A program made the translations under genes and the position numbers. From Thiomicrospira sp. UBA5634 (GTDB lineage Bacteria; Pseudomonadota; Gammaproteobacteria; Thiomicrospirales; Thiomicrospiraceae), in contig DIJW01000115.1 in the NCBI GenBank assembly GCA_002421475.1, forward strand, positions 1 through 16,533: a stretch of DNA of 16,533 nucleotides, read 5' to 3'. Numbering within the stretch: position 1 is the first letter of the stretch; each line of letters begins with the position of its first letter. The notes under the pieces are model-generated. The model saw only the letters and a program-made list of their open reading frames with translations. It was not told where the DNA came from and made no database searches. Shown one piece after another: positions 5,631 to 14,884 of this stretch.

Positions 5631-7172
5631 TTGAAAAGAATTATTAAAGCGACCGCTACCGTGGGCGGCATGACCATGATTTCACGCATTTTAGGTTTTG
5701 TGCGAGACATGGTGATTGCACGAATGTTTGGTGCCTCAGCCGGAGCGGATGCGTTTTTTGTCGCGTTTAAAATCCCGAATTTTTTTCGCAGATTGTTTGC
5801 TGAAGGGGCATTTTCACAAGCCTTTGTACCGGTGTTGGCGGAGACCAAAGAAAAGCATGGTGATGCCGCAGTGCGCCATTTGGTTGGCTCATTAGCGTTA
5901 CGTTTAGGCCTGGTGTTACTGGCTTTAACGTTATTTGGCGTGTTTGGCGCATCCTTGTGGATGACCGTGTTTGCGCCGGGTTTTCGTTCTGATCCGGAAA
6001 AGTTTGCGCTGGCCACCGATATGTTACAACTCACCTTTCCCTATTTGATGTTGATTTCGTTGGTGGCCTTATCTTCGGCTTTAATGAACACCTATAACCG
6101 TTTTGCCGTTCCGGCGCTCACTCCGGTTTGGTTAAATTTGGTGTTGATTGGTTGTGCGATTTGGTTGTCGCCGCTGTTGGATATTCCGGTGATGGCTTTG
6201 GCCTGGGGTGTGTTGCTTGCCGGGGTGGTGCAATTGTTATTCCATCTGCCGTTTTTGTGGCAAATGAAGTTGTTACCCAAACCAATTGCGGAAAAGGATC
6301 CAGGCGTTAATGAGGTCGGCCGTTTAATGATCCCCGCGTTGTTTGGCGTGTCGGTCGCGCAAATTAACTTGTTGGTGGATACGATTTTAGCGTCGTTTTT
6401 GGTGACCGGCAGTGTGTCGTGGCTGTATTACTCCGACCGTTTAATGGAGTTTCCATTAGGCGTGTTTGGGGTGGCTTTGGCAACGGTGGTGTTGCCTGGG
6501 TTATCAAAAAAAGCCGCCAATGCGGATTGGTCAGGGTTTCAACAAGATTTAGATTTTGCATTGAAGTTAGTGGCGTTAATTGCGTTACCGGCAATGTTTG
6601 GACTGATATTATTGGCACAACCCTTATTGGTGACGCTGTTTTTCTACGGTGAATTTACCGCGCACGATGTGCTGATGTCGAGCCAAAGCTTAATGGCGTA
6701 TTCGTTAGGCTTATTAGGTTTTATTTTGGTTAAGGTGTTAGCACCGGCGTTTTATGCGCGTAAGGACATGAAAACACCGGTTAAAATCGCCGTGGCGGCA
6801 TTGGTGAGTAATATTGTGTTGAACTTATTATTAATTGGGCCTTTGGCACATGTTGGTTTAGCCTTGGCAACCTCATTATCCGCGTTTTTAAATGCCGGTT
6901 TACTGTATTACTTTTTACTCAAACAACAGGTGTTTTCGTTGCAGTCGCCATGGCGCGGTTTTTCGCTGCAAATTTTAGCGGCGGTATTAGCAATGAGTGC
7001 TGCGTTGGTGTTATTAAACCCAGACCACCAGGCCTGGTTGTTGTTTGATGCTTGGCAGCGTGTGGGTTGGTTGTTGGGTTTAATTCTGTTGGCGATGCTG
7101 GTTTATGTGGTGACGTTATTATTATTTGGTTTTCGTCCCCGCCAATTTATACGTGATGCGAAGACGGGTTAA
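5631..7172 (+). CDS. murJ: Lipid II flippase MurJ (MviN)
   Basis: MurJ moves lipid II across the inner membrane for peptidoglycan assembly. The 513-aa product is hydrophobic throughout and of the normal size for the 14-helix MOP-superfamily flippase. The N-terminal signature is clear: TMISRILGFVRDMVIARMFG (about residues 15-34), then ADAFFVAFKIPNFFRRLFAE (about 39-58) and GAFSQAFVPVLAE (about 59-71), including the Arg residues conserved in the central cavity. The start is TTG at 5631; no ATG or GTG lies upstream before an in-frame stop at 5598 and the ribosome site is weak. Two palindrome copies are inside (5905 near copy, 7029). It is first in the murJ-ribF-ileS-lspA block, but ribF has its own -10 element. 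Confidence 0.97.
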   Translation: MKRIIKATATVGGMTMISRILGFVRDMVIARMFGASAGADAFFVAFKIPNFFRRLFAEGAFSQAFVPVLAETKEKHGDAAVRHLVGSLALRLGLVLLALTLFGVFGASLWMTVFAPGFRSDPEKFALATDMLQLTFPYLMLISLVALSSALMNTYNRFAVPALTPVWLNLVLIGCAIWLSPLLDIPVMALAWGVLLAGVVQLLFHLPFLWQMKLLPKPIAEKDPGVNEVGRLMIPALFGVSVAQINLLVDTILASFLVTGSVSWLYYSDRLMEFPLGVFGVALATVVLPGLSKKAANADWSGFQQDLDFALKLVALIALPAMFGLILLAQPLLVTLFFYGEFTAHDVLMSSQSLMAYSLGLLGFILVKVLAPAFYARKDMKTPVKIAVAALVSNIVLNLLLIGPLAHVGLALATSLSAFLNAGLLYYFLLKQQVFSLQSPWRGFSLQILAAVLAMSAALVLLNPDHQAWLLFDAWQRVGWLLGLILLAMLVYVVTLLLFGFRPRQFIRDAKTG

Positions 7173-7219
7173 GTTAGTGCAGTGTGGCGCTAATACAAGA
7201 ATTAAGCCCTTGAATCGGC

Positions 7220-7225
7220 TATAAT
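7220..7225 (+). promoter_or_regulatory. Putative -10 element of the ribF promoter
   Basis: A perfect TATAAT lies 35 nt before the ribF ATG in the 88-bp gap after murJ. No convincing -35 hexamer is found, so this may be a weak internal promoter for ribF-ileS-lspA. Confidence 0.45.
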
Positions 7226-7260
7226 CTCAAGCTTTTGCGTTTGCCCTATTTGTGAGAACT

Positions 7261-8211
7261 ATGCGATTAATTCGTGGTTTACATAATTTAACCCAGTTTT
7301 CAGACGTGTTAACGCGGGGCTCTGTGGTGACTATCGGCAATTTTGATGGGGTACATCTTGGCCATCAGCAAGTGTTAGATCAAGTTAAAACACTTGCGCT
7401 AAGTCAATCAATACCGAGTGTAGTGATGGTGTTTGAGCCCTTACCGATTGAATTTTTTAGCCCGGCAAGCGCGCCGGTGCGTTTGATGAATTTGCGCGAA
7501 AAACTGCGGGCGTTTGAACGGGTCGGCGTGGATTACGTGTTATGTGTCGCGTTTAATCCAACATTTGCCGCTTTAAGCGCGGCGCAGTTTGTGAAAAAGG
7601 TTTTGATTGAAGGTTTGCACGCGCGCCATGTGGTCGTGGGAGATGATTTCCGTTTTGGTCAAGGACGTTGCGGTGATTTTGGTTTTTTACGCGAGCAGGG
7701 TAACCGCTACGACTTTAACGTAACCGCGATGCCGACTTATAATTTGGACGGTGGGCGCGTCAGCAGTACGCGGATTCGTCAACAATTACGTCAGGCAGAC
7801 GGCTCCCCCAATTTACCGCAGGCCAACCGATTACTTGGCCACGACTTTCGTTTTGAAGGCCGCGTGATTCACGGTCAAAAACTGGGACGAAAATTAGGTT
7901 TTCCAACGCTGAATTTAAATCCAAAACGTTTACAGATGCCGGTTTGCGGTGTATTTGCGGTGCGGGTCGCTGGATTAGCTGACCAGGCCTGGCCCGGCGT
8001 GGCAAACATTGGTGTTCGCCCAACGGTGCAGGGTTCACGACCTTCAATTGAAGTCCATTTGTTTGACTGGAATAAAATGGTATATGGCGCACACGTAGAA
8101 GTGCGACTTGAGGCGTTTATTCGCCCGGAAATGAAATTTAACAGCTTGCCGGAGCTCCAAGCACAAATTGCATTGGATGCGGCGCAAGCAAGACAACTTT
8201 TAAAAATTTGA
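7261..8211 (+). CDS. ribF: Bifunctional riboflavin kinase / FAD synthetase
   Basis: RibF phosphorylates riboflavin to FMN and adenylates FMN to FAD. The 316-aa product has both domains. The N-terminal FAD synthetase shows [12 protein letters not shown] (residues 24-35), [16 protein letters not shown] (about 123-138) and SSTRIR (168-173). The C-terminal kinase shows [20 protein letters not shown] (about 200-219), where the Thr-x-Asn after Pro215 binds Mg-ATP, and [10 protein letters not shown] (about 246-255). ATG 7261 gives the usual [10 protein letters not shown] start; an in-frame GTG at 7252 would only add three residues. ileS begins 16 nt downstream, the common gammaproteobacterial order. 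Confidence 0.97.
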   Translation: MRLIRGLHNLTQFSDVLTRGSVVTIGNFDGVHLGHQQVLDQVKTLALSQSIPSVVMVFEPLPIEFFSPASAPVRLMNLREKLRAFERVGVDYVLCVAFNPTFAALSAAQFVKKVLIEGLHARHVVVGDDFRFGQGRCGDFGFLREQGNRYDFNVTAMPTYNLDGGRVSSTRIRQQLRQADGSPNLPQANRLLGHDFRFEGRVIHGQKLGRKLGFPTLNLNPKRLQMPVCGVFAVRVAGLADQAWPGVANIGVRPTVQGSRPSIEVHLFDWNKMVYGAHVEVRLEAFIRPEMKFNSLPELQAQIALDAAQARQLLKI

Positions 8212-8227
8212 GTTTGAGACTTTAGCC

Positions 8228-11056
8228 ATGACTGACTATAAATCGACGTTAAACCTTCCTGAAACCGAGTTCCCGATGCGCGGTGATTTACCGAAACGCG
8301 AACCTAAACAGGTTGAGGCTTGGTTGCAAGCTGATCTTTACCAAACCGTGCGTGACGCGATGGCGGGTCGACCAAAGTTTGTGTTACATGACGGCCCGCC
8401 TTATGCCAATGGCGATATTCATATCGGTCATGCGGTGAACAAGGTGTTAAAAGACATGATTGTGAAGTCGAAAGGTTTGAGCGGTTATGATGCGCCGTTT
8501 GTGCCGGGTTGGGATTGTCACGGTTTGCCGATTGAATTAAACGTCGAAAAAGCGCACGGCAAAGTCGGCGTTAAGTTAAATGAACGTGAGTTCCGCCAGG
8601 CCTGCCGTGATTATGCGCAAAGCCAAGTTGAAGGTCAGATGAAAGATTTTCAACGTTTAGGCATTATGGCGGATTGGGCTAATCCGTATCTGACTAAAGC
8701 ATTTGATTTCGAAGCGAATGAAGTGCGTGCACTGGCAAAAATTATCCAAAAAGGACATTTGGTCAAAGGCACTAAGCCGGTTTATTGGTCAATCGGCGGG
8801 CGTTCAGCGTTGGCAGAAGCCGAAGTGGAATATGAAGAAAAACGGTCTAACGCAATTGATGTGCGATTTAAAGTTTTAGATGAACACGCCTTTTTTGAGC
8901 GTTGCCATCATGTCGAAGATCATACCGGCGAAGGCCCTATTTCAGTGGTGATTTGGACAACCACGCCTTGGACGTTACCGGCCAACCAAGCGGTCGCGAT
9001 TAATCCTGAACTGGAATATGCGCTGGTTCAAGTAGAAACCGAGCAAGGTAAAGAGCGTTTATTTTTAGCCGAAGCTTTGGTTAAAGATGTGATGGCAAAA
9101 TGTGACATCGAACATTATCGCGTGGTGGCTTATGGTCGTGGCGACCAGTTTGAATTTATCCGTTTGCAGCATCCGTTTTACGAGCGCATTGTGCCGATTA
9201 TTTTGGGTGAACACGTCACGGTGGATGCGGGTACAGGTTGTGTACATACCGCGCCGGGTCATGGTCAGGACGACTTTATTGTCGGCCTAAAATATGATTT
9301 AGAAGTGGATTGCCCGGTCGATGGTGCAGGGAATTTCGTTGCAGGTACGCCATTGTTTGAAGGTTTAAATGTACTCAAAGCAGACGATGCGGTGTTGGAG
9401 GTGTTGCGTGAGCGCGGCGCGTTATTACATCACGAAGCAATTCGCCACAGCTACCCACATTGCTGGCGTACCAAAACCCCGTTAATTTTCCGTGCCACAC
9501 CGCAATGGTTTATCAGCATGGATCAACAAAGTTTACGTGCCGATGCATTGAATGCGATCAAAACTGTGCAATGGGTACCGGATTGGGGGCAAAACCGTAT
9601 TGAAGCGATGATTGATGGCCGTCCGGATTGGTGTATTTCACGCCAACGTCTATGGGGCGTGCCGATCACGATTTTTGTGCATAAAGTCACAGGTGAAATG
9701 CATCCGCGCACGGTTGAGTTAATGGAACAGATCGCGCAACGGATTGAGAAAAACTCAATCGACGCTTGGTATGATTTGGATGCGACGGAGTTATTGGGTT
9801 CAGAAGCTAATGACTACGAAAAGGTGCAGGATATTTTGGACGTTTGGTTTGATTCCGGCGTAACCCATTTTGCGGTGTGTCAACAGCGCGATGAGCTGCA
9901 AGCACCGGCGGACTTGTATTTAGAAGGTTCAGATCAACATCGCGGTTGGTTCCAATCATCATTGTTGACCGGCATTGCCATGAACGGTGAAGCACCTTAT
10001 AAACAAGTGTTAACCCATGGTTTTACCGTTGATAAAGACGGCAAAAAAATGTCGAAATCGAAAGGTAACGTGGTTGCACCGCAAAAAATCGCCGACACCT
10101 TGGGGGCGGATATTTTGCGTTTGTGGATTTCAGCCGCAGATTATCGTTATGAAATGACGGTATCGGATGAAATTATCAGCCGTACTGCGGATGCGTACCG
10201 TCGTATTCGTAACACTTCACGCTTCTTTTTAGCCAACTTAAACGGCTTTGATCCGGCCAAGGATTTGGTAGCGTATGACGATTTATTGCCGCTGGATAAG
10301 TGGGCGGTGGGGCATGCGTATCAACTGCAACAACAGATTATCAGTGCGTATGAGCAATATCATTTCCACCAAATTTACCAAACCGTATCGCATTTTTGTT
10401 CGGTTGAAATGGGCGCGTTTTATTTAGACGTAATTAAAGATCGTCAATATACCTGCAAGGCAGATGGGTGGGCGCGCCGTTCGGCACAAACCGCTTTGTA
10501 TCACATTATTGAAGCGATGACGCGTTGGATTGCACCGATTTTAAGTTTTACCGCCGAAGAAATTTGGCAATATATTCCGGGCAAACGCGAAAAAACCGTA
10601 TTTGTCGCCACTTGGTATCAAGGTTTGACTGCATTAGATGAGTCAGCGGCGATGAATTCAGCCTACTGGACGCAAATGATTGAAGTGCGTTCAGCGGTGG
10701 CGAAACGTCTGGAAGAGTTACGTAATGAGGGTGTGATTAAAGCCTCATTAACCGCCGAAGTGACCTTGTTTGCAGAGGGCGACCTTTATCAGCAATTAAA
10801 CAGTTTGGATGACGAGTTGCGTTTTGTCTTGATCACCTCGTATGCCAAAGTGTTACCGTTGAGTGCAAAAACCGCACAAGCGTTGGAAAGTGAAATGAGT
10901 GGCTTATGGATTGATGCGCAGGCGGCAGATAAAGCGAAATGCCCGCGTTGTTGGCACCATCTAGACGATGTTGGCGTACATGCCGATCATCCTGAACTTT
11001 GTCAGCGTTGTGTTGATAATGTCGCCGGTAACGGTGAAGTGCGCCACTATGCTTAA
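8228..11056 (+). CDS. ileS: Isoleucine--tRNA ligase
   Basis: IleRS charges tRNA-Ile with isoleucine in the cytoplasm and edits mischarged valine. The 942-aa length matches the bacterial enzyme (about 938). The class I motif HIGH is at residues 65-68 ([14 protein letters not shown]) and KMSKS is at 607-611. The editing domain contains [13 protein letters not shown] and the [11 protein letters not shown] block. A C-terminal zinc finger is complete with Cys905, Cys908, Cys925 and Cys928. It is therefore the eubacterial type with the zinc tail. The TAA overlaps the lspA ATG in ATGCTTAA, so lspA is probably translationally coupled. No T-box-like leader is seen. One palindrome copy at 8597 encodes Gln-Ala-Cys. 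Confidence 0.98.
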   Translation: MTDYKSTLNLPETEFPMRGDLPKREPKQVEAWLQADLYQTVRDAMAGRPKFVLHDGPPYANGDIHIGHAVNKVLKDMIVKSKGLSGYDAPFVPGWDCHGLPIELNVEKAHGKVGVKLNEREFRQACRDYAQSQVEGQMKDFQRLGIMADWANPYLTKAFDFEANEVRALAKIIQKGHLVKGTKPVYWSIGGRSALAEAEVEYEEKRSNAIDVRFKVLDEHAFFERCHHVEDHTGEGPISVVIWTTTPWTLPANQAVAINPELEYALVQVETEQGKERLFLAEALVKDVMAKCDIEHYRVVAYGRGDQFEFIRLQHPFYERIVPIILGEHVTVDAGTGCVHTAPGHGQDDFIVGLKYDLEVDCPVDGAGNFVAGTPLFEGLNVLKADDAVLEVLRERGALLHHEAIRHSYPHCWRTKTPLIFRATPQWFISMDQQSLRADALNAIKTVQWVPDWGQNRIEAMIDGRPDWCISRQRLWGVPITIFVHKVTGEMHPRTVELMEQIAQRIEKNSIDAWYDLDATELLGSEANDYEKVQDILDVWFDSGVTHFAVCQQRDELQAPADLYLEGSDQHRGWFQSSLLTGIAMNGEAPYKQVLTHGFTVDKDGKKMSKSKGNVVAPQKIADTLGADILRLWISAADYRYEMTVSDEIISRTADAYRRIRNTSRFFLANLNGFDPAKDLVAYDDLLPLDKWAVGHAYQLQQQIISAYEQYHFHQIYQTVSHFCSVEMGAFYLDVIKDRQYTCKADGWARRSAQTALYHIIEAMTRWIAPILSFTAEEIWQYIPGKREKTVFVATWYQGLTALDESAAMNSAYWTQMIEVRSAVAKRLEELRNEGVIKASLTAEVTLFAEGDLYQQLNSLDDELRFVLITSYAKVLPLSAKTAQALESEMSGLWIDAQAADKAKCPRCWHHLDDVGVHADHPELCQRCVDNVAGNGEVRHYA

Positions 11057-11552
11057 GCAAAAATTAAATGAAAGCGGTTTGCGTTACCTTTGGTTAGCAG
11101 GCCTGGTGCTGGTTTTAGATCAAATCACCAAATATCTGGCATTGAGTTATTTAACCTTTGCTGAACCTGTGGCGGTGATGCCGCATTTTAATTTAACCCT
11201 GGTGTTTAATTACGGTGCGGCGTTTAGTTTTCTGGCGGACATGGGCGGTTGGCAGCGTTGGTTTTTTGCGTTGTTGGCGATAGCAGTTAGTGCAGGCCTG
11301 GTGTTTTGGTTAAGTAAACTCAAAGCGAAACCCACATTTGAAGTATTGGGTTTAAATCTTATTTTAGCGGGTGCGATCGGTAATTTAATTGACCGCGTAT
11401 TGTTCGGCAAAGTGACTGATTTTCTGGACTTTTATTATGGTAGTTGGCATTACGCTACCTTTAATATTGCGGATGTCGCGATTAGTGTTGGTGCCGGCAT
11501 GTTGATTATTTATGAATTTTTCTTACGGCCTAAAGATAAAGCATCCCATTAA
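11049..11552 (+). CDS. lspA: Lipoprotein signal peptidase (signal peptidase II)
   Basis: LspA removes the signal peptide from diacylglyceryl-modified prolipoproteins in the inner membrane. The 167-aa product has four hydrophobic helices and both catalytic aspartates: Asp115 in GNLIDRV and Asp142 in FNIADVAI. The N-terminal DQITKYLAL (about 24-32) and [11 protein letters not shown] (about 53-63) blocks are also typical. The start is ATG 11049, inside the last codons of ileS (8-nt overlap); a longer frame opening at 10968 runs inside ileS and gives no family-like sequence. Two CAGGCCTG copies (11098, 11293) lie here, both encoding Ala-Gly-Leu-Val. The usual followers fkpB and ispH are absent. 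Confidence 0.97.
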   Translation: MLKQKLNESGLRYLWLAGLVLVLDQITKYLALSYLTFAEPVAVMPHFNLTLVFNYGAAFSFLADMGGWQRWFFALLAIAVSAGLVFWLSKLKAKPTFEVLGLNLILAGAIGNLIDRVLFGKVTDFLDFYYGSWHYATFNIADVAISVGAGMLIIYEFFLRPKDKASH

Positions 11553-11575
11553 TGGATGAAAAGGAATAAGAAATT

Positions 11576-11752
11576 ATGAATCGGCAAAAAAAGATTTACC
11601 AAAAAGTAAAAAAGCGAATGCAGCAGGAAAAGGCAAAAAATCAAGCGGGCAAAAAACCAGCCTATATTTCTAAGGCAGAACGTGCTGCTTTAGCTTTGTC
11701 AGAGTCTGAGCAAACAACCATTGAACAAATAACTGAACAAGATCCGAAATAG
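11576..11752 (+). CDS. Small basic protein resembling DUF2986
   Basis: This 58-aa protein begins MNRQKKIYQKVKKRMQQEKA and contains KKPAYISKAERAALALSESE, ending EQDPK. The Met-Asn-Arg-x-Lys-Lys start, the Lys-rich helix and the Pro-x-Tyr-Ile-Ser-Lys-Ala-Glu-Arg-Ala segment recall the DUF2986 family of gammaproteobacteria, from memory and not by search. The N-terminal half is strongly basic and the C-terminal tail acidic, which suggests RNA or ribosome binding, but no function is known. AAGGA at 11561-11565 is 10 nt before the ATG. It follows lspA by 23 nt with no terminator between, so it probably belongs to the same transcript. A strong terminator lies just after it. Confidence 0.72.
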   Translation: MNRQKKIYQKVKKRMQQEKAKNQAGKKPAYISKAERAALALSESEQTTIEQITEQDPK

Positions 11753-11760
11753 ATCTTGTT
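11736..11760 (+). other. 9-bp hairpin across the stop codon of the DUF2986-like gene
   Basis: AACAAGATC (11736-11744) and GATCTTGTT (11752-11760) are perfect inverted repeats around a 7-nt loop that contains most of the TAG stop codon. It lies 8 nt before the palindromic terminator and may stabilise the mRNA 3' end. It has no T-run of its own. Confidence 0.5.
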
Positions 11761-11768
11761 TAAACCCT

Positions 11769-11804
11769 AAATAAAAAAGCACCAGGCCTGGTGCTTTTTT
11801 ATTT
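11769..11804. terminator. Bidirectional terminator, 36-nt perfect palindrome built on CAGGCCTG
   Basis: The stem core is GCACCAGGCCTGGTGC (11779-11794). It is preceded by an A-run and followed by TTTTTT, and the symmetry is perfect from 11769 to 11804. It lies between the convergent DUF2986-like and RND genes and would stop transcription in both directions. Its centre is a full copy of the dispersed palindrome. Confidence 0.93.
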
Positions 11805-11830
11805 GTATCGCGATAACTGATCATGCAGGC

Positions 11831-14800
11831 TTAGGGTGTTTTCACTTTAAACCAAGCGCTGTACATCGCCGGTAAAAACAATAATGTCAATACGGTTCCC
11901 ATCGTCACCCCACCAATGAGCACATAAGCCAATGGCCCCCAGAAGGTTGAGGTGGTCAGTGGAATAAACGCCAGTACTGCGGCCAGTGCGGTTAAAATAA
12001 CCGGTCTTGCACGACGTACGGTGGCGTCAATTACCGCTTCATAGTCGTTCATGCCTTGGCGTTTATTGTCATCAATTTGTCCAACCAAAATCAGGGTGTT
12101 ACGCATTAATATTCCGGCCAGACCGATTAGGCCTAAGGTCGCCACAAAACCAAACGGCTGTGAGAATAATAATAATGCCATCACCGCGCCAATCAAACCG
12201 AGCGGGGCGGTCAAAATTACCATAAACATACCTGAGAAAGAGCGCATCATCAGCATGATTAAGGTGAACATCAGTACCACCATTACCGGCATCATGGCTT
12301 GAATGGAACCTTGCGCTTTGCCTGATTCCTCCACCGAACCGCCAATTTCAATGCGATAACCTAAGGGTAAACTCGCATTAAGTTGATTGAGGTTCGGCCA
12401 AATTTGCATCGTGACATCCGGTGGTTGTGCACCGGCACGGATTTCACTATTCACGGATAAATAAGGTGTGCGGTTGCGACGTTTTAATACCGGGTCTTCA
12501 AACCCGACTTCCAGCCGGGCTAAATGTTCTAGCGGCACGGCCTGACCTAAACGATTTTTAAGTGGCAAACTGCCAAGTGAACCGAGGTCAAGGCGCTCAT
12601 TTTCCGCCGCACGCGCAACCAGTTGTACACTGCGTGTGTCGATACGTAATTCACTGACCGTGACACCATTCAGCATAAATTGCAGTTGTTGACTGATATC
12701 AGCCGGTGTAAAACCAAGCTGTTCAAGACGCGCTTCATCCAGCTTTAAGTGCACTACCGGTGCGCGTTCGCCCCATTCCAAATGAGGATGTAACGTATCG
12801 GGATGTTGTTCCATCACTTCACGAACCTGGTTGGCGATCTGACGTAACACCAGCGGATCGTCGCCCATCACCCGGAAGGTAACCGGCCAAATAACCGGCG
12901 GGCCAAACAATAACGGATGGACACGAACGCGAGCTTCAGCAAACTCACCTTGTTCAATTAAAGCTAATAAACGCGCTTGTAATGCATCGCGTTCGTCACG
13001 ATCACCGGTAATGGCGACAATTTTGCCAAACGCCGGATTAGGTAATTCAGGATTTAACGCCAAGAAAAAACGCGGTGCGCCTTGACCGACATAACTGGAT
13101 AACGAACGTACTTCCGGTTGTTCGGCGATCAAGGTTTCAATGCGTTTGGTTAACGCATCGGTGACGTGAATTGACGTGCCTTCCGGCAGATAAATATCCA
13201 CTAATAATTCGGGGCGATCGGAACTTGGGAAGAATTGTTTTTCAACCAGTTTTGCCATACCGATCACCGATATTACAAACAACACGAAGGTTGCGATCAG
13301 CACGGTTTTACGTTGATGCACACACCAGCTAATCGCTTGGCGGAGTGTTTGATAATGACGGCTGGCATAAGGGTTGGCGTGTTCAGCCTGATGACTGTGA
13401 TTACTCAATAATTTGACGCCAAGATATGGGGTAAATAAAACCGCGACAATCCAAGAAGCAATCAATGAAATGGCTAAAATCCAGAAAATATTCCCCGCAT
13501 ACTCGCCGACATTGGAGGCCGCAAAACCAATCGGCACAAAACCAACCGCAGTAATTAAGGTGCCGACTAACATGGGCATCGCGGTCACTGACCAGGCATA
13601 AGATGCGGCTTGAACTTTATCCAAACCTTCTTCTATTTTCACCAGCATCATTTCAATCGCGATAATGGCATCGTCAACCAATAAACCCAACGCCAAAATC
13701 AGCGCGCCAAGGGTGATACGGTCAAGGTTTTTGCCCATTAACATCATAATGAAAAAGGTCATCGCCAACGTTAGCGGAACGGCTAAGGCTACCACCAGGC
13801 CTGCTCGTAAACCGAGGGCTAAAAAACTCACCAACATGACCACCGCTAACGCCACCACAAACTTCATTTGGAACTCGTTAATGGATTTGCTGATGGCGTG
13901 AGCTTGATCGGTAATTTTGTCGAGATGAAAACCCAGCGGTAATTCTGCTTGAATGCGGGCTTCCGCTTGCGCTAGGTTTGCCCCCAGCGTTAAACCGTTA
14001 AAGCCTTTTTGCATAATCACGCCAATCAGCAATGTTGGTTGTGAACGATCACGCACAATATAACTGGGCGGATCTTGATAACCCTGTTCAATTTTTGCAA
14101 TGTCACCTAGCACAAAATTTTTACCATTCACCGACAGCGGCAAGCGACGTAATTGATCCAGCTCAGACATGTCGTTATCACCACGAATGTAAATACGTGC
14201 CGCTTGGGTTTCAATTTGTCCGCTCGGCACTAAGCGATTATGGGCATCAATCGCCGCAAACACTTGGTTGGCAGTTAAACCCAAATTACTCAATTCTTGG
14301 TTTGATAACTCGATAAAGACCGTCTGCGGTTGTTCACCCAATAAATTGACTTTTTGAACTCCGTCCACTCTTAGCAACTGGTCGCGTAACGCCTCAGCCG
14401 GTTGGACTAATTCATGTAAAGGAAGTTCGGGGGCGGTGAGTGCATATAACGTGAAATAGACATCGGAGAAATCATCATTAACAAAGGGGCCTTGTACACC
14501 GGCGGGAAGTTTAGAGGCTTCATCCAGCATACGTTTACGCACTTCATAAAACACGTTTTGTACTTCGCTGGCCGGTGTGTGATCTTGAAATTGAATTTGC
14601 ATATTCACTTGGCCGGGTCGTGTGACGGTTTCAACCCGATCAAAATAAGGCGCTTCTTGAATCCGTTTTTACAACCGATCTGCCACTTGTTGTTGCATCT
14701 GTTCGGCACTTGCTCCCGGCCATTGCGCCGAAACCGTCATAACTTTAATCGTAAAACTTGGGTCTTCGGCCCGTCCGAGATGAGTGAATGCATATAAACC

Positions 14801-14884
14801 GGCCAGTGCTACCAGAATAATAAAATACAGCGTTAAGGCACGTTCGCGTACGGCCCAAGCCGACAGGTTAAAACGCGTCATCAT
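11831..14884 (-). pseudogene. RND efflux pump permease (AcrB/HAE1-like) with an in-frame nonsense codon
   Basis: The frame from ATG 14884 to TAA 11831 is 1018 codons, the normal size of an RND pump, but codon 72 (14669-14671) is TAA. Upstream is TM1 and the start of the first periplasmic domain (AEDPSFTIKVMTVSAQWPGA ... VADRL); downstream the same frame resumes with KRIQEAPYFDRVET. Family members normally have a Glu or similar residue at this point (LEKRLQE). One base change from GAA or CAA explains it. All later parts are intact, including the TM4 proton-relay motif LGLLVDDAIIAIE and the C-terminal half (GLAGILMRNTLILVGQ). The gene overlaps the adaptor gene by ATGA (14881-14884). A shorter product could start at ATG 14608 but would lack TM1 and has no good ribosome site. 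It is a recent pseudogene, a sequencing error, or needs suppression. Confidence 0.85.

Noticed and set aside
5597..6034. 145-aa minus-strand frame opposite murJ
   Set aside because: It lies wholly antisense to well-conserved murJ codons and its low-complexity Asn/Ala/Lys/Pro composition is that of an antisense shadow.
7174..7193. Hairpin TTAGTGC/GCGCTAA after murJ as a terminator
   Set aside because: The stem is only 7 bp with a G-U pair and no T-run follows.
7760..8092. 110-aa minus-strand frame opposite ribF
   Set aside because: It overlaps the conserved kinase domain of ribF, has no ribosome site and shows no recognisable protein features.
10968..11048. Longer lspA start inside ileS
   Set aside because: The added 27 residues are the out-of-frame reading of the ileS zinc tail; ATG 11049 gives the normal LspA N terminus.
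14032..14316. 94-aa plus-strand frame inside the RND pump gene
   Set aside because: It is antisense to conserved RND sequence with no promoter or ribosome site.
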